Below the pieces are notes generated by a model. The model was not told where the DNA came from, did not search any database, and was given only the letters and a program-made list of their open reading frames with translations. From IMG/VR virus record IMGVR_UViG_3300025120_000062, positions 1 to 56,926 of that record: a DNA stretch of 56,926 bases, one strand, 5' to 3'. Numbering within the stretch: the stretch's first letter is position 1; each line of letters opens with the position of its first letter. Below, piece by piece: positions 40,171 to 46,803 of the stretch. The DNA comes from a virus. The translations under genes and the position numbers were made by a program.

Positions 40171-41167
40171 TTCTTTCTGCCTCCAATATTGATAGTGCTA
40201 TGTAGTAAGGTATTTGTGGTACAAGACTATTACCTAATGATTTAAGTCTGTCCATTGTGTCGGGTAACCCATCAGCCACTCTACCCACGTTGGGTTCAAC
40301 TTTCCACCAGGCGCTCCCTCTTGATATGCCATCTCTGTTTCCAAATACTTCTTGTGTCTCAGTTTTGCCATGTTCTCTGTCAATCTCATATTCATCCCTA
40401 TAGCTGCTCTCGGTGTCGGCCACATTGCCACTTTCTCCTCTAATTTTGCTCCTAGAAAACCTCTCTTCTTTACTCTTTTCTGTGTTGAGTTTAAATTTTC
40501 GTTCATGGCTGCTGATGCTCTCGGTGTCGGCCATAATCTTGGTTCCATCACTTGATCCTGAAGTCGTATCTGTATTTGGTGACCAGAACTCCTCTTCAAA
40601 TGTCCCTGATCTAATGCCTTCTTGATCCCCGGTAGATTGGATCCACCCACCACGTGATCGGGAGTCCTCCACATTTTTGTTTGCAATGATCCAGATTCTT
40701 TCCCTTTTGTGGTTGGCACCGACGCTAGCAGCTGAAATACTAAACGTCCTTGTGGAGTAACCTTCACTCTCCAAGTTCTCGAGGACTGTGTCGAGACCGA
40801 GTTTAATGTGTCCAGCAACGTTTTCTCCAATAACCCAAGTTGGCCTGAGTTCTTTGATAAGTCTAAACATTTCTGGCCAAACGTGTCTCGGATCTTGCTC
40901 ACCTTTTTGCTTACCTGCAACGGAGAAAGGTTGGCAAGGGTATCCTCCTGTGATAATGTCGATTTTATTAATTCCATTTGATTTAAGTTTTTCACTATTT
41001 AACTCCTTTACATCTTCATATATTGGCACAAGAGGCCAATGCTTTCTTAATACTTGTTGTGGAAACTTACTGTAATCACAAAAAGCTACTGTTTCAAATT
41101 CTCCTGTTGCTTCTAGTCCTAAACTAAAACCACCAATACCAGAAAATAGATCTAAATGTTTATACAT
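40163..41167 (-). CDS. DNA (cytosine-5) methyltransferase (334 aa)
   Basis: Start set at ATG 41167 (MYKHLDLFSGIGGFSLGLEA) rather than the TTG at 41209, since motif I begins at residue 7. Motif I FSGIGGF; motif IV GGYPCQPFS with catalytic Cys78; motif VI ENV; motif VIII NHKRERIWII; motif X LGNSLVPQIP. The region between VIII and X (target recognition) has VADTES repeats and WWKVEPNVGRVADGLP. It transfers a methyl group to cytosine C5 in DNA, probably to shield phage DNA from restriction. A second frame is open across most of it (40234-40977). Confidence 0.92.
   Translation of the reverse strand: MYKHLDLFSGIGGFSLGLEATGEFETVAFCDYSKFPQQVLRKHWPLVPIYEDVKELNSEKLKSNGINKIDIITGGYPCQPFSVAGKQKGEQDPRHVWPEMFRLIKELRPTWVIGENVAGHIKLGLDTVLENLESEGYSTRTFSISAASVGANHKRERIWIIANKNVEDSRSRGGWIQSTGDQEGIRSGTFEEEFWSPNTDTTSGSSDGTKIMADTESISSHERKFKLNTEKSKEERFSRSKIRGESGNVADTESSYRDEYEIDREHGKTETQEVFGNRDGISRGSAWWKVEPNVGRVADGLPDTMDRLKSLGNSLVPQIPYYIALSILEAERNG
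40234..40977 (-). CDS. Overlapping same-strand gene inside the methyltransferase (247 aa)
   Basis: A second frame on the same strand is open for over 740 bases inside the methyltransferase. Its product has recurrent phage and bacterial motifs: TWRVKVTPQGRLVFQLLASV, RLWPTPRASAA, MWPTPRAAIGMN and the end GGKLNPTWVEWLMGYP. The same bases give the methyltransferase its WWKVEPNVGRVADGLP segment. ATG 40977 is chosen; GTG at 40995 is an alternative. Because both products match conserved patterns, this looks like true dual coding. It may be a partner or second target-recognition protein; function not established. Confidence 0.65.
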   Translation of the reverse strand: MELIKSTLSQEDTLANLSPLQVSKKVSKIRDTFGQKCLDLSKNSGQLGLLEKTLLDTLNSVSTQSSRTWRVKVTPQGRLVFQLLASVPTTKGKESGSLQTKMWRTPDHVVGGSNLPGIKKALDQGHLKRSSGHQIQIRLQDQVMEPRLWPTPRASAAMNENLNSTQKRVKKRGFLGAKLEEKVAMWPTPRAAIGMNMRLTENMAKLRHKKYLETEMAYQEGAPGGKLNPTWVEWLMGYPTQWTDLNH

Positions 41168-41552
41168 CTTTGGGTATAAAGATAGGACTGTGTCCACCTT
41201 TAGCCGCAAGTTCTGTATCTATATATTTAAACTCTTCTTTGTTTCTAACAGAGTGTCCTGTGTAAACAATATCCCTTAATTGTATAGGTGAAATCATTTC
41301 ATGTGTTCTATCTGTAAATACAATAACATACACATGAGTTTCACTTGATATTGTTTTAACTTTCCAGCGTTTAAATCGGTGAACAGTTTTGTTATATGAT
41401 TTAGATATATATTCTTCCATTTTAGATTTACCTAAAATGCGTTTATCATCATCTTCAAATAAAACACGCCAAATAGGCTCTTCAAACAAATTTGTTCCTG
41501 GATTAATATCTCCTTCATTATCTTGTAAAATGCCTTTTATTTTTTTACTCAT
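41160..41552 (-). CDS. 130-aa hypothetical protein
   Basis: ATG at 41552 overlaps the preceding stop as ATGA, better than the TTG at 41561. Mixed alpha/beta with EPIWRVLFEDDDKRILGKSK, FKRWKVKTISSETHVYVIVF and terminal GGHSPIFIPKDV. No family recognised. Its end overlaps the methyltransferase start by 8 bases. Confidence 0.65.
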   Translation of the reverse strand: MSKKIKGILQDNEGDINPGTNLFEEPIWRVLFEDDDKRILGKSKMEEYISKSYNKTVHRFKRWKVKTISSETHVYVIVFTDRTHEMISPIQLRDIVYTGHSVRNKEEFKYIDTELAAKGGHSPIFIPKDV

Positions 41553-41776
41553 GCTGTCCAACTCGCTCTCTTGATTCTTGCGTCGGAACTAGGCATTCTT
41601 TTTACACTAGCATCTTTCATCCTTTGTATTAACTTGTCACCGAACTTGGAAAAGAATATCTGAAACAAAGGATTATTTTCTGATTTCTTCTTTCCAAAAA
41701 ATGAAATATCGAGTTGATCACAGATCGTCTCGAACTCGGCTTTTGATAAGCCGATTGTTATATAAGGTCTTGCCAT
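41549..41776 (-). CDS. 75-aa helical basic protein
   Basis: ATG at 41776 (MARPYITIGLSKAEFETICD) preferred over GTG 41785. Helical, with FFGKKKSENNPLFQIFFSKF and a basic tail ARIKRASWTA. Unknown function. A TTGACA promoter-like site lies directly upstream. Confidence 0.65.
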   Translation of the reverse strand: MARPYITIGLSKAEFETICDQLDISFFGKKKSENNPLFQIFFSKFGDKLIQRMKDASVKRMPSSDARIKRASWTA

Positions 41777-41783
41777 GTATCCC

Positions 41784-41811
41784 ACATTATCCTAATACAT
41801 GGGATTGTCAA
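41784..41811 (-). promoter_or_regulatory. Candidate promoter of the 75-aa gene and methyltransferase
   Basis: Minus strand TTGACA (41811-41806) with TAATGT 16 bases on. CATGTAT (41774-41780) and ATACATG (41795-41801) form an inverted repeat across the -10 and start codon, a possible operator. The -10 is weak. Confidence 0.4.
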
Positions 41812-41817
41812 ATACTT

Positions 41818-42285
41818 TTATTTGTCAGGAATTTCAGTAACTTCAGCATCTTCTATATTAATGCTAAATTGTTTTTCTATTTCTTTAAGTTTTTCTTCTA
41901 CCTCAACCTTAGATAGTTGATCAATAGATCCTGTCAATATTTCTTTTCTGTCAATATAAAGTCCTGCAGCTTGACCTCTAGATTTCTCAGCTGCCACTGC
42001 TGCCGCCCAATTGCCATCTCCTTCAGCTCCTCTAGACAAATCATCTAATCGTTTAATGTGTCTAGAATAACTAACTTTATACTTTTCTTGCCATTCTCTA
42101 CGAAGTTTTTCAATTTCTTCTACTACAAGAGGAAACATTTTAGGGTTTTGTAAATTTGATGCCTGTTGTTTACAAGCTTTTTCAGAATAGCCTGCTTCTT
42201 TTGCACAATCTGATGCTGACATTCTATCGCCTTTGCTGACAATAAGAGTAGCAAACTTTATTTGTTTTGGTGTTAATTTATTCAT
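41818..42285 (-). CDS. terS: Terminase small subunit (155 aa)
   Basis: The N-terminal 60 residues have the TerS DNA-binding pattern: KLTPKQIKFATLIVSKGDRM, SASDCAKEAGYSEKACKQQA, SNLQNPKM. A central coiled coil (VVEEIEKLRREWQEKYKVSY) for ring formation and an acidic C-terminal helix (KVEVEEKLKEIEKQFSINIE) that could bind TerL follow. It is 4.4 kb from terL, separated by other genes, whereas many phages have the two adjacent. A 12-bp palindrome (TTGTATATACAA) ends 5 bases before the start codon. Confidence 0.82.
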   Translation of the reverse strand: MNKLTPKQIKFATLIVSKGDRMSASDCAKEAGYSEKACKQQASNLQNPKMFPLVVEEIEKLRREWQEKYKVSYSRHIKRLDDLSRGAEGDGNWAAAVAAEKSRGQAAGLYIDRKEILTGSIDQLSKVEVEEKLKEIEKQFSINIEDAEVTEIPDK

Positions 42286-42289
42286 ATAG

Positions 42290-42301
42290 TTGTATATACA
42301 A
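42290..42301. promoter_or_regulatory. 12-bp palindrome before terS
   Basis: TTGTATATACAA is a perfect palindrome immediately upstream of the terS ATG, in an AT run. It could be an operator or RNA hairpin that limits translation. Confidence 0.4.
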
Positions 42302-42373
42302 TATATATATTTAAAAATAAATCATTTATTTCTTATACGAGGCATGATAGTAAACTATATGCCTATGGGATAG

Positions 42374-42474
42374 GGTTACCTTGGTTACCTGGTCCAATAG
42401 CCATGAGTAACCAATAAGTAACCGATAAAACATAGTAAATTCAATGAGTTACTTCAAAAGTTACCTCGGTTACC
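42374..42474. repeat. GTTACC repeat cluster in the terS/plus-strand divergent region
   Basis: Seven copies of GTTAC(C/T) in both orientations: GGTTACC 42374, 42383 and 42468; AGTTACC 42459; AGTTACT 42447; and inverted AGTAACC 42406 and 42417. They form close groups 9-12 bases apart. The region 42286-42605 has no gene and is where terS and the small plus-strand genes diverge. Candidate roles are an operator for a phage regulator or the packaging (pac) site bound by the TerS encoded next to it. Confidence 0.55.
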
Positions 42475-42605
42475 TCATTTTCAATAAAAAAAGCAAAAGT
42501 AAAAAAGAAAATAATTCCTGAACAACTATAAGATAAAAATACTTCTCTAACTCTTATTTCTAGTGTATTATTTCGCTGTTATAACACAAAATAAAAGGAA
42601 CAAAT

Positions 42606-42851
42606 ATGCCAAATAAAAAAATGTCCCCAGGGGAAATGAAAGCTAGAACAGGTAAAACTAAATCAAGATTTACAGGATCAAAAGGAGTTATGCCATTAGT
42701 TGGAGCTTCAGCAGGATTAACAGCAGGAGTGCTTGCAAAAGCTTTTAAAGCAGCTAAGGAACTAAAACCATCAGGTAGACTAAATCTTGATGATATTAAA
42801 AGACAATTAAAACCAATGAAACCATCAAAACCATTAAAACCAAAGAAATAA
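42606..42851 (+). CDS. 81-aa Lys-rich small protein, SPGEMKA family, copy 1
   Basis: MPNKKMSPGEMKARTGKTKS, a short hydrophobic Gly/Ala stretch (PLVGASAGLTAGVLAKAF), then KAAKELKPSGRLNLDDIKRQ and a KPxKPxKP tail. An AAAAGGAAC site precedes the ATG. First gene of the plus-strand cluster. The next gene is a close paralogue. A basic head or nucleoid-type protein is possible; unknown. Confidence 0.75.
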   Translation: MPNKKMSPGEMKARTGKTKSRFTGSKGVMPLVGASAGLTAGVLAKAFKAAKELKPSGRLNLDDIKRQLKPMKPSKPLKPKK

Positions 42852-42860
42852 AAGATTAAT

Positions 42861-43082
42861 ATGCCAAATAAAAAAATGTCCCCAGGGAAAATGAAAGCCA
42901 TGACAGGTAAAGCAACATCCAAAGCAGGAACAACATTAATTGGAGGAGTTGCAGGATTAACAGCAGGAAGCTTAATAAAAGCTTTTAAAGCAGCTAAGGA
43001 ACTAAAACCATCCGGTAGAATAAATCTTGATGATATGCGTCGAGCAGTAAAAAACATGAATAAAGCAAAGAAAAAGGATTAA
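42861..43082 (+). CDS. 73-aa Lys-rich small protein, copy 2
   Basis: Paralogue of copy 1: MPNKKMSPGKMKAMTGK, GGVAGLTAGSLIKAFKAAKE, then LKPSGRINLDDMRRAVKNMN. The DNA of the first ~40 bases is nearly identical to copy 1, so the duplication is recent. Stop is just before the next ATG. Confidence 0.75.
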   Translation: MPNKKMSPGKMKAMTGKATSKAGTTLIGGVAGLTAGSLIKAFKAAKELKPSGRINLDDMRRAVKNMNKAKKKD

Positions 43083-43083
43083 T

Positions 43084-43233
43084 ATGAAGGGCGTAAAACA
43101 TTATACTAAAGATGGCAAAGAGTACAAAGGAAAAACTCATAAACACAAAGATGGAACTTTAATGACAGGTGCCACTATGACTAAAAAAAGTAAAAAACTT
43201 GTTCATTACAAAGACATTAAAAAGAAAAAATAA
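43084..43233 (+). CDS. 49-aa Lys/His-rich peptide
   Basis: ATG 43084, TAA 43231-43233. Sequence runs MKGVKHYTKDGKEYKGKTHK, HKDGTLMTGATMTKKSKKL, then HYKD and a Lys tail. Contains two (K)DG motifs. In tight register between two plus-strand genes (TAATG at its end). Confidence 0.6.
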   Translation: MKGVKHYTKDGKEYKGKTHKHKDGTLMTGATMTKKSKKLVHYKDIKKKK

Positions 43234-43364
43234 TGCCTATTTCTAGACTACAAATGCCTAAACAACTGAAAGGCAACAGAACTAAGAAACTTAAACAACA
43301 AGCAGCAACAGCCATTGCTATAAAAAAGCGTGGCATTCAACCGAAAAGGAAACAATATGCCTAG
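43233..43364 (+). CDS. 43-aa basic peptide
   Basis: ATG at 43233 overlaps the previous TAA (TAATG); TAG at 43362-43364. Begins MPISRLQMPKQLKGNRTKKL and ends KRGIQPKRKQYA. About one third of residues are Lys or Arg. The end overlaps the start of the next gene by 8 bases. Confidence 0.6.
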   Translation: MPISRLQMPKQLKGNRTKKLKQQAATAIAIKKRGIQPKRKQYA

Positions 43365-43611
43365 TGATAAAGAACTACAATACCTAAAAATGATTGAAAA
43401 ACTTAAAAAACAAATAAAAGCTGATAAATCTAAAGTTGGTTTTGGTAATACCCCAGGGGAAAGAAAAGCTATAACAGGTAAAGCAGAAAAGATTAAACCT
43501 AAATCTGAAAGAAAGCTTACAAAACCATTAAGACCATTAACAAGACTTGAGATGGAAAGAATGAAAAGGGATAAACCTTTTAGAAGACAACCAAAAAACC
43601 CAAAAAGATAA
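43357..43611 (+). CDS. 84-aa Lys-rich protein with the PGE-KA-TGK motif
   Basis: ATG 43357 (MPSDKELQYLKMIEKLKKQI) chosen over GTG 43330 because AAAGGAAACAAT precedes it, as for the next gene. Contains NTPGERKAITGKAEKIK, a variant of the family motif, and ends FRRQPKNPKR, shared with the next protein (KPKNPKR). Confidence 0.7.
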   Translation: MPSDKELQYLKMIEKLKKQIKADKSKVGFGNTPGERKAITGKAEKIKPKSERKLTKPLRPLTRLEMERMKRDKPFRRQPKNPKR

Positions 43612-43621
43612 AGGAAACAAT

Positions 43622-43837
43622 ATGCCAACTAATAAACCAACACTTATAATAAATATTAAAAAAACAGCAAAAAGAAAGCCTGGTACAGGAATGTCACCTG
43701 GTGAGCTTAAAGCTAAAATAGGAAAAAGCGTTATAGGAAAAGCTAAAAAACCAAAAAGCACTCCTTTTCCTGAAAAGTTAAACAACATTATTAAAAAAAG
43801 ATTAAAAAAAATTAAACCAAAAAACCCAAAAAGATAA
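43622..43837 (+). CDS. 71-aa Lys-rich protein with the SPGELKA motif
   Basis: MPTNKPTLIINIKKTAKRKP, then GMSPGELKAKIGK and a basic end KKIKPKNPKR. Preceded by the repeated AAAGGAAACAAT ribosome-binding segment. Fourth member of the motif family in this cluster. Confidence 0.7.
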   Translation: MPTNKPTLIINIKKTAKRKPGTGMSPGELKAKIGKSVIGKAKKPKSTPFPEKLNNIIKKRLKKIKPKNPKR

Positions 43838-44188
43838 GTGAAAACACCTAAACTACCAGAATTTGTGGTTATGGGTCCATTTAAAGTCTTTTTAAGGCTC
43901 GTGAGCCACGATCTATCGTACGAGGTAAGTGAACAGCAGGGGTCATTTCACTCCAAACCTCCACTTACCATCGTTCTAGACGAAAATATCATGGCCATGG
44001 AAAGCGAAACTACTTTTAATTTACTAGTACATGAGTTATTTCACCTATGTTATTATCAATACAATCTAGATAAGGACAAAGACGAAGAAGTCTTAGTCAA
44101 CGCTTACGCAAACTTTACAACAGAATTATTAACTAGAAGTAATCTTAAAGAATATTTAACATATCTCATTACAAAGAAAACCCACTAA
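43838..44188 (+). CDS. Zn metallopeptidase-like protein (116 aa, GTG start)
   Basis: The GTG at 43838 follows the previous TAA directly. H65-E-L-F-H69 in LLVHELFHLCYYQYN is an HExxH zinc site and E83/E84 in DKDEEVLVNAYANFTTELL is the likely third ligand, as in ImmA/SprT-like small zincins. The N-terminus folds as beta strands (LPEFVVMGPFKVFLRLV, PPLTIVLDENI). Catalytic residues are intact, so it may cut a phage or host protein. Substrate unknown. Confidence 0.7.
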   Translation: MKTPKLPEFVVMGPFKVFLRLVSHDLSYEVSEQQGSFHSKPPLTIVLDENIMAMESETTFNLLVHELFHLCYYQYNLDKDKDEEVLVNAYANFTTELLTRSNLKEYLTYLITKKTH

Positions 44189-44403
44189 TGATTATTAAAT
44201 TTTTCTTAGTAGGATTTTTTTGTGTATCAACTAATGATTGTATTAGAGTATCAGGAGCGTCAGGATTCGATAGCTACGAAGATTGCGTACGATATGCCAA
44301 TGCTGTAGAAAAAAATGTGCTAGACTATACAAAAGGTAAAGCTGTAGAACTAGAACTAAATTGTATTGATGCATACGAACTACCTAGAATAAACTTTATT
44401 TAA
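44188..44403 (+). CDS. 71-aa small protein with hydrophobic N-terminus
   Basis: ATG overlaps the metallopeptidase stop (TAATG). A short hydrophobic start (MIIKFFLVGFFCVSTND) may be a signal or membrane anchor. The rest is acidic with four Cys in all and a helical centre (YEDCVRYANAVEKNVLDY). Likely periplasmic or membrane-bound; unknown role. It converges with the minus-strand gene at 44448. Confidence 0.65.
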   Translation: MIIKFFLVGFFCVSTNDCIRVSGASGFDSYEDCVRYANAVEKNVLDYTKGKAVELELNCIDAYELPRINFI

Positions 44404-44447
44404 ACTAGAACTAAAGAATCGTAAATGTCCTGCCCATATAGGTTTTC

Positions 44448-44639
44448 TCATGATAGATTTCTTCTTTTAAAAGATCTAGGAAATTCATTGTACTGTAGGT
44501 ATTCATTATAGGCCCACTGCCAATCACTACCATACTCTGATCTACAATAATTTTTAAGATCCTCATTAGGATTATTTTTAAAAAAAGTGCTAAAGAAGTT
44601 TAGGAAGTGGTTCTTAGCACTGTTTGTTAGATTCATCAT
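44448..44639 (-). CDS. 63-aa protein at the end of the replication operon
   Basis: Aromatic- and Asn-rich: MMNLTNSAKNHFLNFFSTFF, then YGSDWQWAYNEYLQYNEFPR. No family known. Last gene before the convergent plus-strand cluster. No clear hairpin terminator was seen in 44404-44447. Confidence 0.55.
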   Translation of the reverse strand: MMNLTNSAKNHFLNFFSTFFKNNPNEDLKNYCRSEYGSDWQWAYNEYLQYNEFPRSFKRRNLS

Positions 44640-44690
44640 GCCCAGAATATAGGCTAAGAATGATTTTTTTACTTGTGTTATTTTGAGACG

Positions 44691-44864
44691 TCAGGCGTCT
44701 ATTTCTTTTAATCTCTCTTGAACAATTTTAGATATATCTTCGTGTAAAACTTTTAAGATACCTATGTCTATTTCGCAAGGATTACCTTGATTATCTTCAA
44801 GTTCTTTTATTTCATCTTTGGTATGACTGAGATACAGTTTACCATTCATATACAATATTCTCAT
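44691..44864 (-). CDS. 57-aa small acidic protein
   Basis: ATG at 44864, TGA at 44693-44691. Sequence begins MRILYMNGKLYLSHTKDEIK and ends VQERLKEIDA. The start overlaps the TGA of the 56-aa gene (ATGA). Beta-hairpin then helix; unknown function. Confidence 0.65.
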   Translation of the reverse strand: MRILYMNGKLYLSHTKDEIKELEDNQGNPCEIDIGILKVLHEDISKIVQERLKEIDA

Positions 44865-45031
44865 TTATCATCATCACAAAGACATACTTTCTTTGCTTTA
44901 ATATCTTCTAATTCTTTATGAAGTTCACCATTAATTTTTCTATGAAATTCATTCAATTCTTTTTGATCTCGCAGCTGTTCTGTTAGCACAGCAATCGTTT
45001 CTTTTAGTCCATCTTTAGTTTCAATCATCAT
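44861..45031 (-). CDS. 56-aa coiled-coil peptide
   Basis: ATG 45031, TGA 44863-44861; a GGAG site lies 8 bases upstream. Helical heptad-like sequence (MMIETKDGLKETIAVLTEQL) ending VCLCDDDK with a C-x-C pair. Probably a small multimerising protein. Confidence 0.65.
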   Translation of the reverse strand: MMIETKDGLKETIAVLTEQLRDQKELNEFHRKINGELHKELEDIKAKKVCLCDDDK

Positions 45032-45047
45032 AATTTATACTCCATTC

Positions 45048-45170
45048 CTAATGTTTAAACTTATCTTTATCAAGTTCGTATTGCCGTGTTCCGATAACCC
45101 ATAACAAAAATAAAACAGCAAAGAGCTGTAAAATCACTACACCAAACAAAACGTAAACTATTACATTCAT
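45048..45170 (-). CDS. 40-aa single-pass membrane peptide
   Basis: ATG 45170-45168 overlaps the stop of the 76-aa gene as ATGA; TAG at 45050-45048. One long membrane helix (VIVYVLFGVVILQLFAVLFL) followed by a charged tail (TRQYELDKDKFKH). Coupled translation supports expression. Confidence 0.65.
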   Translation of the reverse strand: MNVIVYVLFGVVILQLFAVLFLLWVIGTRQYELDKDKFKH

Positions 45171-45397
45171 AGGTATCTCATTTCTATTTCTGCTTCAGTT
45201 TCAATGACAACACGAGCTCCACAAGACAGTAAAGCTTTGTCATTACCACCATATCTTACACGAGAAGGACCATTGATAATCACCTCATGACAATAAGTAT
45301 TTTTCTTACCTTCTTTAATAGTGATAACAGGTTCATTCTCATTTTTCTTTTTATTACTTCTAATAATATGTTGATTAACGTGTATATATTTTTTCAC
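45167..45397 (-). CDS. 76-aa conserved small protein
   Basis: The pattern YIHVNQHIIRSNKKKNENEP, then YCHEVIINGPSRVRYGG and LLSCGARVVIETEAEIEMRY, recurs in marine phage replication modules. All-beta, basic start. No function is known to me. The start overlaps the oxygenase stop by 4 bases. Confidence 0.75.
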   Translation of the reverse strand: MKKYIHVNQHIIRSNKKKNENEPVITIKEGKKNTYCHEVIINGPSRVRYGGNDKALLSCGARVVIETEAEIEMRYL

Positions 45398-46053
45398 TTA
45401 TCAATACCTTTACCAACATCTGTTCCGGGAACCTTGGATCGTAAATGAATATTAAAGGCCATAGATCGTCTTTCCCCTTCACTACGAAAAGGATAAACCT
45501 GGTGCGATAACCAACTAGGAAATAAATAGAGATCACCTATCTGTGGTTTCACGAGCCAAGAGTGTTTTGCAAATGTATTCGCAACACTACCTAAGAACTC
45601 AAGACAACCAACACTAGGATAATGATCTTCTCTTCTGTATTCTTCTTCGTAGTTAGGTGGCATCTTGAGAAAAAGAACTCCAGATAGCTGCGAATCATGA
45701 ATGTGAAGAGGATTAAAGTCTCCTGCATATTGACTAACAACCCATGAACTATAACTCATGATTGTTTTCTCAGGATCAAGTTGATTAGGAACTAATTTCA
45801 TAATGTATTCTGTTGCAAGTTTATTCACAACAACTTCTAGTCCTTTAACCTCAGCTAAAGACAAGGCTACTTCTTTTTTAACATTACCTGCTAAATTAGA
45901 ACTATAATCTAAATCATTAGATTTTTTATTGTCTTGTAAAATGGTATCTGCTTTTTCATTAACGGCATCTATTACCACTTGAGGTACAGAACTTTTTAAA
46001 ATTCTAGGTCCAAACGGAGTATAGATATCATATGATACTTGTTGATCTTTCAT
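45394..46053 (-). CDS. 2OG-Fe(II) oxygenase-like protein (219 aa)
   Basis: The double-stranded beta-helix pattern is clear: YAGDFNPLHIHDSQLSGVLF (H117, H119, D120), GDLYLFPSWLSHQVYPF (H184), and RRSMAFNIHLR (R195/R196 for 2-oxoglutarate). This follows the layout of the 2OG-FeII_Oxy_5 type, N-x-H-x-H...SG...FPS..H.V.P...R.S..FN. It would hydroxylate a protein, nucleotide or small molecule using 2-oxoglutarate, Fe(II) and O2. Common as an accessory gene in marine phages. Substrate unknown. Confidence 0.8.
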   Translation of the reverse strand: MKDQQVSYDIYTPFGPRILKSSVPQVVIDAVNEKADTILQDNKKSNDLDYSSNLAGNVKKEVALSLAEVKGLEVVVNKLATEYIMKLVPNQLDPEKTIMSYSSWVVSQYAGDFNPLHIHDSQLSGVLFLKMPPNYEEEYRREDHYPSVGCLEFLGSVANTFAKHSWLVKPQIGDLYLFPSWLSHQVYPFRSEGERRSMAFNIHLRSKVPGTDVGKGIDK

Positions 46054-46054
46054 G

Positions 46055-46126
46055 TTATCCTTTCAATGCCTGTCTCTCCAGGCCGTCACACCACTTCCTA
46101 TCTTTTGAGGGGTAAGGATTATCCAT
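46055..46126 (-). CDS. Possible 23-aa peptide between zinc-ribbon and oxygenase genes
   Basis: ATG 46126 directly abuts the TAG of the 171-aa gene and TAA 46057-46055 lies one base before the oxygenase ATG. Sequence MDNPYPSKDRKWCDGLERQA plus three residues. Exact tiling of the gap and re-initiation distances support it, but length is very small. Confidence 0.4.
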   Translation of the reverse strand: MDNPYPSKDRKWCDGLERQALKG

Positions 46127-46642
46127 CTAGGTGTCAGACTTATGTGTCCCTTGTACTTCGGGATTCGGTCTAAGAATATCTTCCTTTACAGAAAGAGTCT
46201 CAATTGTGTAATTAAGAGGAGGGATTGGTTTATGAAAGGAATTTCCAGGAGGATACTGTAAAAGTTCAGTCCAATCCCTGCTCTTAATTTTTTCTTGCAC
46301 TTCTTCAATAGCTGCTTGAGAAGATTCATGCAAAACTCTATAAGTATATGTATGTGTTTGTCTAACAACTACACTATACTTATCAATTTTTATTGTATCA
46401 TAAACTTTATCAGAAGGTTTTTTACCTAAATCTTTATATTCTTTTAAAAATTCTACAGCTTCTTGAAAATTATCGTCTGTAGTATCTTTTTCAATGTAGT
46501 GTAAAACACTCTCTATAGCCATATCTACGTTTTTTATTCTATATTCTTTATTCACGTTATTCCTTTCTAAATTAAAACAACCACAGTCCATACATGTCAT
46601 ACCTTTGTGTTCAATATGTAGACACTCAGGACATAAACTCAT
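46127..46642 (-). CDS. 171-aa protein with N-terminal zinc ribbon
   Basis: The N-terminus has CPECLHIEHKGMTCMDCGCF, two CxxC pairs for one Zn. The rest is helical and charged (SVLHYIEKDTTDDNFQEAVE) with a beta region carrying VVVRQTHTYTYRVLHESSQA. Possibly a DNA- or RNA-binding regulator. The start overlaps the 51-aa gene by ATGA. Confidence 0.65.
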   Translation of the reverse strand: MSLCPECLHIEHKGMTCMDCGCFNLERNNVNKEYRIKNVDMAIESVLHYIEKDTTDDNFQEAVEFLKEYKDLGKKPSDKVYDTIKIDKYSVVVRQTHTYTYRVLHESSQAAIEEVQEKIKSRDWTELLQYPPGNSFHKPIPPLNYTIETLSVKEDILRPNPEVQGTHKSDT

Positions 46643-46794
46643 TTTATTTTAATGTTTCTATCTTCACACTCTTTGATACATAAATATTCAATAACTTTAC
46701 CTACAGATCTATAATCTTCGGCACCTAGTTTTTGTAACATTTCCCAAATCCCTAGCTTAACAGCTACTGATTTGTATTTTGTTATGTCTGTCAT
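46639..46794 (-). CDS. 51-aa helical protein
   Basis: ATG 46794 after an AGGAG site; TGA at 46641-46639 overlaps the next ATG (ATGA). Begins MTDITKYKSVAVKLGIWEML and has DYRSVGKVIEYLCIKECEDR. The layout recalls short helix-turn-helix or RHH-like DNA-binding peptides, but this is only a visual impression. Confidence 0.6.
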   Translation of the reverse strand: MTDITKYKSVAVKLGIWEMLQKLGAEDYRSVGKVIEYLCIKECEDRNIKIK

Positions 46795-46803
46795 TTATTA
46801 CTC

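Noticed and set aside
42560-43057. 165-aa minus-strand ORF opposite the Lys-rich cluster
   Set aside because: Lys-rich codons on the plus strand give Phe/Leu-rich open frames on the other; the duplicated blocks in it just mirror the paralogous plus-strand genes, which have ribosome-binding sites.
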